6,248 nucleotides of DNA from Paracoccaceae bacterium (GTDB taxonomy: Bacteria; Pseudomonadota; Alphaproteobacteria; Rhodobacterales; Rhodobacteraceae), in NCBI GenBank assembly GCA_007120685.1, contig SKNG01000481.1, positions 1 through 6,248 of the forward strand, read 5' to 3'. Positions 1 to 5,347 of the stretch are shown piece by piece. The notes under the pieces are model-generated. The model saw only the letters and a program-made list of their open reading frames with translations. It was not told where the DNA came from and made no database searches. A program made the translations under genes and the position numbers. How positions within the stretch are numbered: position 1 is the first letter of the stretch; each line of letters begins with the position of its first letter.

Positions 1-772
1 ACATGCTGGCCGGGTGGTTATGCAGATTGGCGATCAGCACCTCGCGGATCAGCTTGTAGAAATGCGCGTCTTCCTCGATCACCGAGCGCATGCGATTGGC
101 GAAGGGGCCGACGAAGGCGTATGAAAGAAAGACCCCCAGAAAGGTGCCCACCAGCGCCCCGCCGATCATACCGCCCAGCACCTCGGGCGGTTCGTCGATC
201 GAAGCCATGGTCTTGATCACCCCCAGCACCGCCGCCACGATCCCCAGGGCCGGCAGCGCGTCGGCGACCGTCTGCATGGCGTGGCTGGAATGCATCGCGT
301 GATGGAGGTTGGCTTCCAGCCGCTTGTCCAGCACCTCTTCCACCTGATGGGGGTCGTCATAGCTCATGGTGACCGCGCGCAGCGTGTCACAGATCAGTTC
401 CACGGCCTCGTGATCCTTCAGGACGCGCGGATAGCGGTTGAAGATCTCCGAATCTGCGGGCGCCTCGATATGCTCTTCCAGCGCAACGGGGTTCTGCCGG
501 GCGAGGCGGATCAGTTCGAAAAGCAGGCACAAAAGCGCGCTGTAGTCGGCCGGCTTCCAGTGGGCGCCGCGAAACACCTTGGCAAGGTCTACCAGCGTCT
601 GCTTGGCGCCGGCGCCCGAATTGGCGATCAGGAAACCGCCCAGCGCCGCGCCGCCGATCATCGTGATCTCGAAGGGCAGGGCATAGAGGATGATGCCGAA
701 ATTGCCCCCGGACATCGTGTAGCCGCCGAAGACCATCACAAAGACCACGACGATGCCGATGATGCCTATCAT
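1..772 (-). CDS. motA: Flagellar motor stator protein MotA (C-terminus cut off by window)
   Basis: MotA and MotB form the ion-conducting stator in the inner membrane; MotA's cytoplasmic loop pushes on FliG. The reverse strand reads open from ATG 772-770 to the window edge: 257 codons of a family usually about 285-290 residues, so about 30 C-terminal residues lie outside. The N-terminus (MIGIIGIVVVFVMVFGGYTM) is the first membrane helix. The loop contains FNRYPRVLKD (typical of MotA) and an Arg (R92) and Glu (E99/E100) that align with E. coli R90 and E98, the FliG-contacting charges. The pore helices follow: ADALPALGIVAAVLGVI with the conserved proline (E. coli P173), then GGALVGTFLGVFLSYAFVGP (E. 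coli P222). A GGAG lies 8 nt before the ATG. It is the last visible gene of the leftward fliL operon, 112 bp after the motE-like stop. No motB is visible; it may lie to the left. Confidence 0.95.
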   Translation of the reverse strand, partial: MIGIIGIVVVFVMVFGGYTMSGGNFGIILYALPFEITMIGGAALGGFLIANSGAGAKQTLVDLAKVFRGAHWKPADYSALLCLLFELIRLARQNPVALEEHIEAPADSEIFNRYPRVLKDHEAVELICDTLRAVTMSYDDPHQVEEVLDKRLEANLHHAMHSSHAMQTVADALPALGIVAAVLGVIKTMASIDEPPEVLGGMIGGALVGTFLGVFLSYAFVGPFANRMRSVIEEDAHFYKLIREVLIANLHNHPASM

Positions 773-884
773 GCGCCGAACTCCGATTCCCTTTGTCGTG
801 AAGAGGCTGCATCGCCGGGCTTAAGAAACCCTCACTGCCCGCCACCCGCGCGCTCGCCAAACCGGCTACCGGCCGCCCAGTCGT
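773..884. other. Intergenic gap between motE-like gene and motA
   Basis: This 112-bp gap is the only sizeable break in the leftward operon; the other junctions are 1-base or 9-bp. Apart from the motA ribosome binding site it shows only weak signals: a single CtrA-like TTAA half-site at 821-824 and a short CCGG-CTA-CCGG hairpin at 862-872. Neither is enough to call a promoter or terminator. motA may be cotranscribed with the genes before it or have its own weak promoter here. Confidence 0.4.
781..784 (-). promoter_or_regulatory. Ribosome binding site of motA
   Basis: On the reverse strand GGAG stands 8 nt before the ATG at 772-770. It supports this start, which gives the usual MotA N-terminal membrane helix at the very first residues. 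Confidence 0.6.
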
Positions 885-1643
885 CTATTCTTCCACCGCG
901 CGACGCGGCACCGAGGCATTGCGTCCCGCCAGCGTGGCGCTGAGCGCGTAGGCGCGTGCCGGCTCCAGCCCGGCCAGGATCCCCGCTGCCGTCGCCGGAT
1001 GCAGTTGCCCCAGGAAGCCGGCGGCGAAGTTCGGCTCCATCTCGGCAAAGACCCCAGCGGCCTGTTCGGGGCGCATGGCCTCGAACACGGCGACAAGCTG
1101 GGCCAGGTCCTCGGCGGCGATCCGGTCGGCGCGGGTCATGGTTGCATCCAGCTCCGCCTCTGCCGCACGCAGCGCGGTGATCTGGCGCTGCAGCCGGGCC
1201 TCTGCCGCTTCCAGCACGGCCAGCCGCTCATCCAGTTGCTCGGCGCGGGCATCGAGCGCGGCCTCGCGCGCGCGCAATTCCAACAGCATCGCGGCGGCAT
1301 CCGTTGCCTCCTCCCGCGTCGAAGGCATGGATACGGGAGATGGTGCCTGGTCGCCCGCCGCCGGCGCGGGCGGATCCTCCAGCGCCAGGGTCGGGTCGGT
1401 GCCGACCTGTTGCGCCGGTGTCAGCGGCGCACTTGCTGCGGGAAGCGTTGGAGCAGACGTGTCCTGCGCCATGGCTCCGTCGATCCCCAGCGTCAGCCGT
1501 AACCCGCCCGCCAGCGCAAACAGCACGATGAGCGCGGGCAGGGTCCGGACGCGGGCGACGGAAGGCCGAAACCCGGGGCGTGCCGCGGCAGGCGCGCGCG
1601 CGTCGCGTGGCATGGAAGCCGGTCCAAAAAAACGACGGGCCAT
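885..1643 (-). CDS. motE: MotE-like periplasmic motility protein (MgtE-N-type helical repeats)
   Basis: The protein has 252 residues. An Arg-rich N-terminus (1-33) precedes a hydrophobic segment (about 35-54), which by the positive-inside rule places the rest in the periplasm. AMA-Q at 57-60 could be a signal peptidase site, so it may be cleaved rather than anchored. A Pro/Ala linker follows (about 61-107), then a coiled coil (about 108-178, with heptad-like Leu/Ala) and a C-terminal block of related helical units around MRPEQAAGVF, MEPNFAAGFL and LHPATAAGIL (186-240). That is the MgtE N-terminal-like fold of MotE, the periplasmic MotC chaperone of Sinorhizobium. MotE function is inferred; the position between fliL and motA fits a stator-assembly role. 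ATG 1643-1641 shares one base with the preceding TGA. A GTG three bases earlier (1646) is an alternative start, and GGTGGAG upstream could serve either. Confidence 0.75.
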   Translation of the reverse strand: MARRFFGPASMPRDARAPAAARPGFRPSVARVRTLPALIVLFALAGGLRLTLGIDGAMAQDTSAPTLPAASAPLTPAQQVGTDPTLALEDPPAPAAGDQAPSPVSMPSTREEATDAAAMLLELRAREAALDARAEQLDERLAVLEAAEARLQRQITALRAAEAELDATMTRADRIAAEDLAQLVAVFEAMRPEQAAGVFAEMEPNFAAGFLGQLHPATAAGILAGLEPARAYALSATLAGRNASVPRRAVEE

Positions 1644-2158
1644 CACAACGGCTCCACCGTCTGACGGCGCCGCACGATCCGGGCGCGGCTGCGCGGGATC
1701 GTTGTGCGCTGGCGGTCATCGTCATCCGGCGCGACGGCCCTGCGAACAGGCCGCTGTTCGCTGCCCGCCGGGTAGTCTGTGGCCGGGAAGGGTGGGCGCG
1801 CGCGCGCCTCGGCGGTTTCCGGCGGTGCTGGCGGCCGATCCGCCGCGGTGGCCTGCGCCACGCTGGTGCCGGTATCGGGCAGATCGTGCAGTGTCGCCAG
1901 CAGCAGTTCCAGCCGTTGGCTCGCTGCCTCGGCGCGCGACACCAGTCTTTCCAGTTCGTCCTTGCCGGCGCCTGCCGCATCTCGCGCCTGGGCCAGCGCC
2001 CGCGTCAGGTCGTCGACCTGCGCGGAAAGCAGCGCGATGGCGCCGCCCATGCCGCTGTCCAGCCGGGTCAGCGCGGTCAGCCGCCGCGACAGCACGAAAC
2101 AATAGACCGCCGCGCCGAATGCCGCCGCTGCCAGCAAAAGATCGGAAAGAAATGCCAT
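1643..2158 (-). CDS. Membrane-anchored coiled-coil flagellar-cluster protein (DUF6468/PflI-like)
   Basis: Function unknown. The 171-residue protein has one N-terminal membrane helix (about 4-24, ending FVLSRRL, so the remainder is probably cytoplasmic). A coiled-coil region follows (about 35-95, including GMGGAIALLSAQVDDLTRAL and a Glu/Leu-rich helix), then a Pro/Ala-rich linker (about 100-135) and a basic tail with DDDD, IPRSRARIVRRR and TVEPL at the end. This architecture and its place directly after fliL match, from memory, the alphaproteobacterial DUF6468 family and the bitopic flagellar positioning protein PflI of Caulobacter; that link is inference. ATG 2158-2156 lies 9 bp after the fliL stop, with GAGGG 6 nt upstream; its TGA overlaps the motE-like ATG by one base, so translation is probably coupled. 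The gene itself is well supported by spacing and domain layout; its role is not. Confidence 0.8.
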   Translation of the reverse strand: MAFLSDLLLAAAAFGAAVYCFVLSRRLTALTRLDSGMGGAIALLSAQVDDLTRALAQARDAAGAGKDELERLVSRAEAASQRLELLLATLHDLPDTGTSVAQATAADRPPAPPETAEARARPPFPATDYPAGSEQRPVRRAVAPDDDDRQRTTIPRSRARIVRRRQTVEPL

Positions 2159-2167
2159 TTCCTACCC

Positions 2168-2656
2168 TCAGTTCATAACGAATTCGGTGACCAGCAGGTC
2201 ATTCACCCGGCCCGCCCCGGTGACGATCTGAACCCGGCGCAGCATCTGCGCCCGCATCCGGATCAGCGCCGCGGGCTCTTCCAACTCATGCATTTCCAGC
2301 GCGCGAATATAGGTGTTCAACACGTCCAGAATGCGGGGTTTCAGCCGCGCCACTTCGGCCGCGTGTTCCGGAAGGACCTCCAGTTCGGCGCTGAACCGCA
2401 ACAGGCGTGCCTGATCGCGCAGGCCGACATTGACCACGATCGGATCAAGCGGGACGTAGCTGAAGCCGGCGCCCGGCGACGGTGCGGCCTCTGCCGACGG
2501 TGCCGCCGCACCGGCTGGCGCGGAAGGGCCCACCAGCCCGCTGTAGGTGGCATAGAAACCGCCGCCCCCCAGGGCCAGAGCCGCCACCAGCCCGAGCGGC
2601 AGGGCCTTGCTTCGTTTCGCTGCCGGGGCTTCTGCCTCGGGGGCGTTGTCACTCAT
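2168..2656 (-). CDS. fliL: Flagellar basal body-associated protein FliL
   Basis: FliL is a single-pass inner membrane protein whose periplasmic domain forms a ring around the stator and supports torque. The 162-residue product is of normal length. A short charged cytoplasmic N-terminus (AAKRSK) precedes the membrane helix (about 18-38, with a GGGG run) and a flexible Ala/Pro linker (43-64). The FliL domain starts at YVPLDPIVVNVG (67-78), continues through LLRFSAELEVLPEH and LKPRILDVLNTYIRALE, and ends with the hallmark VNDLLVTEFVMN at the C-terminus. ATG 2656-2654 has AAGGAA 7 nt upstream. It is the first gene of the leftward operon and is divergent from fliF across a 137-bp control region. 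fliL is often next to fliM, but here a coiled-coil gene and a motE-like gene follow it. Confidence 0.95.
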   Translation of the reverse strand: MSDNAPEAEAPAAKRSKALPLGLVAALALGGGGFYATYSGLVGPSAPAGAAAPSAEAAPSPGAGFSYVPLDPIVVNVGLRDQARLLRFSAELEVLPEHAAEVARLKPRILDVLNTYIRALEMHELEEPAALIRMRAQMLRRVQIVTGAGRVNDLLVTEFVMN

Positions 2657-2690
2657 CGCCGGGTTCCTTCAACCTGATCCGGTTTCGTTC

Positions 2691-2749
2691 TCTTCGGCCG
2701 AGTCGTCGCACAATCTGACTAACCGATTGTTAAGCGATCTCGGCGAAGG
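2691..2749. repeat. Imperfect long dyad in the fliL/fliF control region
   Basis: Nested inverted repeats share a centre near 2720. Outer arms CTTCGGCCGAG (2692-2702) and CTCGGCGAAG (2739-2748) pair over 10 bp with one bulged G (2696). TCG (2703-2705) pairs with CGA (2735-2737), and inner arms ACAATC (2710-2715) and GATTGT (2725-2730) enclose a 9-nt loop. About 19 Watson-Crick pairs result, plus G-T pairs at 2691/2749 and 2706/2734. The inner arms overlap the putative CtrA site. It may be an operator for a dimeric regulator or an RNA hairpin in a leader; no factor can be named from sequence. Confidence 0.5.
2719..2733 (+). promoter_or_regulatory. Putative CtrA binding site (CTAA-N7-TTAA)
   Basis: The sequence CTAACCGATTGTTAA matches the CtrA full-site consensus TTAA-N7-TTAA at 7 of 8 fixed positions with exact spacing. 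In this GC-rich window it stands out in the AT-richest part of the fliL/fliF intergenic region. It lies about 60 bp from the fliF start and about 62 bp from the fliL start, so it could serve both directions. CtrA control of flagellar genes is established in Caulobacter and in several Rhodobacterales; binding at this site is inferred. No convincing -35/-10 pair or sigma-54 element was found nearby. Confidence 0.5.
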
Positions 2750-2781
2750 ATGGCGGCGACGGGGCAGAAGGCCCGTCTGGC

Positions 2782-2786
2782 AGGAG
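2782..2786 (+). promoter_or_regulatory. Ribosome binding site deciding the fliF TTG start
   Basis: AGGAG is placed 7 nt before TTG at 2794-2796. The next in-frame ATG (codon 36) lies beyond the first membrane helix and would remove it, so this site and the TTG define the fliF start. Confidence 0.7.
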
Positions 2787-2793
2787 AGCCGTC

Positions 2794-4410
2794 TTGGAGC
2801 AGATTCTGGCTTTTTGGAACGCGCTGGATACGCGCCGCCGCCTGGGCTTCGGCCTGGCGCTCGGCCTGGCGCTGGCAACGGTGGTGCTGATCGCGCGCAT
2901 GGCGACGACGCCGTCGATGGCCTTGCTCTATGCCGGGCTGGAGGGGGCGCGGGCGGGCGATGTGATCGGCGCGCTGGATCAGCGCGGCATCCACTACGAG
3001 GTGCGCGGCGATTCGATCTGGATCGACGCCCGCCTGCGCGACGAGACCCGCATGGCGCTGGCCGCGCAGGGGCTGCCGGCCAATGCCGCCTCGGGATACG
3101 AACTGCTCGATGAACTCAGCGGCTTCGGCACCACCTCGCAGATGTTCGACGCGGCCTACTGGCGCGCCAAGGAGGGGGAACTGGCACGCACCATCATGTC
3201 CAGCCCGCATGTGCGCGCGGCGCGGGTGCATGTTTCGCATGGCGCAGCGCAGCCTTTCCGGCGCGATCGGCAGACGTCGGCCTCGGTCACCGTCGCACCG
3301 GTGTCGGGGGCGCTGACGCCGGAGCAGGCGCAGGCGCTGCGGTTCCTGGTCGCCTCGGCCGTGGCGGGGCTGGCGCCCGAAGGGGTGGCGGTGATCGATT
3401 CGGCAACCGGCGCGGTGGTGAGCGACGATCAGAGCGGCCGGCTGCACGGGGGCGAGCGCGCGGCGGAACTGCGCCGCAATGTCGAGCGGCTGCTGGAGGC
3501 GCATGTCGGGCGCGGCCGGGCGGTGGTCGAGGTCAATGTCGACACCACCACCGACCGCGAGACGGTATTCGAGCGGCTGATCGACCCCGATTCGCGTGTC
3601 GCGCTGAGCGAGGAGAGCGAGGAGCGCGATGCCACCACGTCGGACACGCGGCAGGGCGGGGTGACGGTGGCCTCGAATCTGCCTGACGGCGATGCCGCCG
3701 GCGGTGACGGGCGCAGCGATTCGCGCGAGCGCGAGGCGCGTGAGCGGCGCACCTGGGACGTAAGCCAGACCCGCCGAGAGGTCGAGCGGGGTCCGGGGGC
3801 CATTCGCCGGTTGACCGTGGCGGTGCTGCTGGACGGGGTGCGCGCGCCGGGAGAGAGCGGAGCGATGGAATGGCGCCCGCGGCCCGAGGCCGAGCTGGAA
3901 GCGCTGCGGGAACTGGTCGCTTCGGCCGTGGGCTACGATGCCGCGCGGGGAGATGTGATCACCCTGCGTTCACTGCCATTCGAGCCCGCGGCGGCGCTTG
4001 ATGACGGCTATCAGCCGGGCCTTGTCGAGCGGCTGGGCCTGGATCCGATGGGGCTGATCCGGCTGGCCGCGCTGGCTCTGGTGTTGCTGATACTGGTGCT
4101 CTTCGTGCTGCGACCGATCCTGCGGGGGGCGGCGCCGACCGCGGCGCTTTCGGCGCCGGCCACCGGCGCGCGCGATCCGCAGAGCCTGCCCGGCCCGGAG
4201 GGCACGCGCACTGATCCGCGCGGCACCGATGGCGCGCCGGTTCTGACCGGTGAGATCGACACCGACGATGCGCGCGCGATGCGGGCGGTGGGGCCGGCGG
4301 CACCGCCCGAGGATCCGGTGGCCCGCATGCGCCGGATGATCGCCGAGCGGCAGGACGAGACGGTGGAGATCCTGCGTAGCTGGATGGATGAACAGGAAGG
4401 AGGCCGCTGA
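2794..4410 (+). CDS. fliF: Flagellar MS-ring protein FliF
   Basis: FliF forms the MS ring in the inner membrane, the base for the rod and for the FliG rotor ring. The 538-residue product is near the usual size of about 550. It has membrane helix 1 (17-34), the first ring-building domain (about 42-95, LLYAGLEGARAGDVIGAL), and a second (about 112-200) with GTTSQMFDAAYWRAKEGELA and the RVHVSHG stretch. The third carries a charged, Gly/Asp/Arg-rich insertion (about 265-325) before RTWDVSQTRREVERGPGAIR, which matches the conserved YEVSKT...PG.I.RL region. Membrane helix 2 is at 421-439 and a disordered linker at about 444-505. The C-terminal segment ETVEILRSWMDE (522-533) resembles the FliG-binding tail. 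Translation starts at TTG with AGGAG 7 nt before. The stop overlaps the next ATG (TGATG). fliG is not adjacent. Confidence 0.96.
   Translation: MEQILAFWNALDTRRRLGFGLALGLALATVVLIARMATTPSMALLYAGLEGARAGDVIGALDQRGIHYEVRGDSIWIDARLRDETRMALAAQGLPANAASGYELLDELSGFGTTSQMFDAAYWRAKEGELARTIMSSPHVRAARVHVSHGAAQPFRRDRQTSASVTVAPVSGALTPEQAQALRFLVASAVAGLAPEGVAVIDSATGAVVSDDQSGRLHGGERAAELRRNVERLLEAHVGRGRAVVEVNVDTTTDRETVFERLIDPDSRVALSEESEERDATTSDTRQGGVTVASNLPDGDAAGGDGRSDSREREARERRTWDVSQTRREVERGPGAIRRLTVAVLLDGVRAPGESGAMEWRPRPEAELEALRELVASAVGYDAARGDVITLRSLPFEPAAALDDGYQPGLVERLGLDPMGLIRLAALALVLLILVLFVLRPILRGAAPTAALSAPATGARDPQSLPGPEGTRTDPRGTDGAPVLTGEIDTDDARAMRAVGPAAPPEDPVARMRRMIAERQDETVEILRSWMDEQEGGR
4397..4403 (+). 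promoter_or_regulatory. Strong ribosome binding site of the fliH-like gene
   Basis: AAGGAGG, the strongest Shine-Dalgarno match in the window, lies inside the end of fliF and 6 nt before the ATG at 4410. It fixes the start of the fliH-like gene and suggests efficient coupled translation with fliF. Confidence 0.7.
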
Positions 4411-5021
4411 TGCCCGCACCTCTGCGACTTGAGGTCTTCGAGCAGCCGGACGAACCGGATGCGCCCAGCCTGCTGATGCCCGAGGACCTGGAGGATCTGA
4501 GACTGAACGCCTACGAGCGCGGCTATCTTGCCGGTTGGGAAGATGCGATGCGCGAGGCCGAGACCGGCGATAGGGCGCGGCAGGCGGCCTTGGCGCAATG
4601 TATCGAGGGGTTGAATTTCACCTATCACGAGGCGCGCGGCCATGTCCTGCGCGCCATGGAGCCGCTGCTGCTGGCGGTGATGGGTCAGGTGTTGCCGAAA
4701 GCGGCCAAGGCCGCCCTGGTGCCGCGCCTTGTCGAGGAGCTGATGCCCCTGGCCGACCGTGCCGGGGCGGCGCCGGTGGTGCTACAGGTGCCGCCGGGCA
4801 TGGCCGCGATCTTCGAGGCCGGCTTCGAGGGCCACCCCCTGCCCCCCTTGCAGATCGTCGAATGCGCCGACCTGCCGCCGGGCCGTGCCGAATTCTCTCA
4901 TGGCACCCGCCAAGTGGGCGTCGATCTGGGCGATGTCGCGGCGCGCTGTGCGGCGGCCGTGGAGGAGTTTTATCGTTTCAATCTGCCAGCAGAGGAGCCG
5001 CGCGATGTCGCAAGTCGCTGA
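4410..5021 (+). CDS. fliH: FliH/FlbE-like flagellar export ATPase regulator
   Basis: FliH-type proteins bind the export ATPase FliI, hold it inactive and link it to the C-ring through FliN. The 203-residue product is soluble and acidic at its N-terminus (LEVFEQPDEPD). NAYERGYLAGWEDA (33-46) is the Gly-spaced helix motif (AxxxGxxxG) typical of FliH. A helical segment follows (about 50-115), then a C-terminal alpha/beta domain (about 120-195) with APVVLQVPPGM and GTRQVGVDLGDVAARCAAAV, like the FliH/HrpE C-terminus. The family is very divergent, so identity rests partly on position: fliF, this gene and fliN echo the Caulobacter order fliF-fliG-flbE-fliN, minus fliG. ATG 4410 overlaps the fliF stop. 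Its own end overlaps fliN by 17 bp. No fliI is in view. Confidence 0.78.
   Translation: MPAPLRLEVFEQPDEPDAPSLLMPEDLEDLRLNAYERGYLAGWEDAMREAETGDRARQAALAQCIEGLNFTYHEARGHVLRAMEPLLLAVMGQVLPKAAKAALVPRLVEELMPLADRAGAAPVVLQVPPGMAAIFEAGFEGHPLPPLQIVECADLPPGRAEFSHGTRQVGVDLGDVAARCAAAVEEFYRFNLPAEEPRDVASR
4991..4997 (+). promoter_or_regulatory. Ribosome binding site of fliN
   Basis: AGAGGAG lies 7 nt before ATG 5005 and inside the end of the fliH-like gene. It selects this ATG over several upstream in-frame ones, which would add a basic, low-quality stretch that lies within the fliH-like gene. Confidence 0.65.
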
Positions 5022-5346
5022 GACCGGAAAAATGCCGAGTTCAGATCAGGAGCCGGCCCGCGCCGCCGCCGGGGCGCCCCTCGCCGGGACCGGTCGCAGC
5101 GCCCTGGCGCAGGTGCCCATCGAGATCGTGATTTCGGTAGGCCGGGCGCGGCCGACGGTGCGCGAGTTGCTGCGCCTGTCGCGCGACAGCGTGCTGGCGC
5201 TGGACCGGCGGGTCGACGAGCCGGTGGAGCTTTATGTCGGCGATCGCATGATCGCACGCGGGACGCTCGAGGAGATGGAGGGCGAGCAGGCCGGACAACT
5301 CGCCGTGCGCCTGTCCGAGGTCGTCGATCTGAGCGACGGGATCTGA
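5005..5346 (+). CDS. fliN: Flagellar motor switch protein FliN
   Basis: FliN is a C-ring (switch complex) protein. It supports rotation switching and docks the FliH-FliI export complex. The 113-residue product has a variable, probably disordered N-terminus (1-30, Ala/Pro/Gly-rich) and a SpoA/FliN domain. That domain starts at LAQVPIEIVISVGRARPTVR, continues with ELLRLSRDSVLALDRRVDEP, VELYVGDRMIARG and LAVRLSEVVDL, and fits E. coli FliN over its whole C-terminal part. A few extra residues (EMEGEQAGQ) separate the last two strands compared with E. coli FliN. ATG 5005 lies 17 bp inside the end of the fliH-like gene with AGAGGAG upstream, so the two are probably translationally coupled. An internal ATG at 5032 would still keep the whole domain. 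The fliP frame opens 1 nt after the stop. Confidence 0.94.
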   Translation: MSQVAETGKMPSSDQEPARAAAGAPLAGTGRSALAQVPIEIVISVGRARPTVRELLRLSRDSVLALDRRVDEPVELYVGDRMIARGTLEEMEGEQAGQLAVRLSEVVDLSDGI

Positions 5347-5347
5347 C

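Noticed and set aside
821..824. Isolated TTAA upstream of motA as a CtrA half-site
   Set aside because: No partner TTAA at 7-base spacing. A single 4-base match is not evidence.
862..872. CCGG-CTA-CCGG hairpin after the motE-like gene as a terminator
   Set aside because: The stem has only 4 pairs, and only three Ts follow on the minus strand. Too weak for a terminator call.
1796..1807. Alternating GC tract of 12 bases (possible Z-DNA or slippage site)
   Set aside because: It lies in the low-complexity linker of the coiled-coil gene and encodes Ala/Arg codons. Expected at this GC content, with no sign of frameshift.
1075..2178. Long plus-strand open frame (367 residues) opposite the motE-like and coiled-coil genes
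   Set aside because: Ser/Ala/Arg-rich product with no domain pattern. It is the antisense image of two well-supported minus-strand genes in GC-rich DNA.
1580..2677. Long plus-strand open frame (365 residues) opposite the coiled-coil gene and fliL
   Set aside because: It lies antisense to fliL, whose conserved domain is clear. The product is low complexity with no recognisable family.
2751..2766. TGGC-N8-GC as a sigma-54 promoter upstream of fliF
   Set aside because: It keeps only the GG/GC core with 10-base spacing. The rest of the TGGCAC-N5-TTGC consensus is missing, and such matches are common in GC-rich DNA.
2762..2774. GGGC-AGAAG-GCCC hairpin just before the fliF ribosome binding site
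   Set aside because: A 4-pair stem is too short to support a regulatory call in GC-rich sequence.
2719..3504. Minus-strand open frame opposite the start of fliF
   Set aside because: His/Arg/Gln-rich shadow of fliF; it also covers the control region and has no motif.
4011..4643. Minus-strand open frame opposite the end of fliF and the start of the fliH-like gene
   Set aside because: It spans a true gene junction antisense, with Ser/Arg-rich composition typical of a shadow frame.
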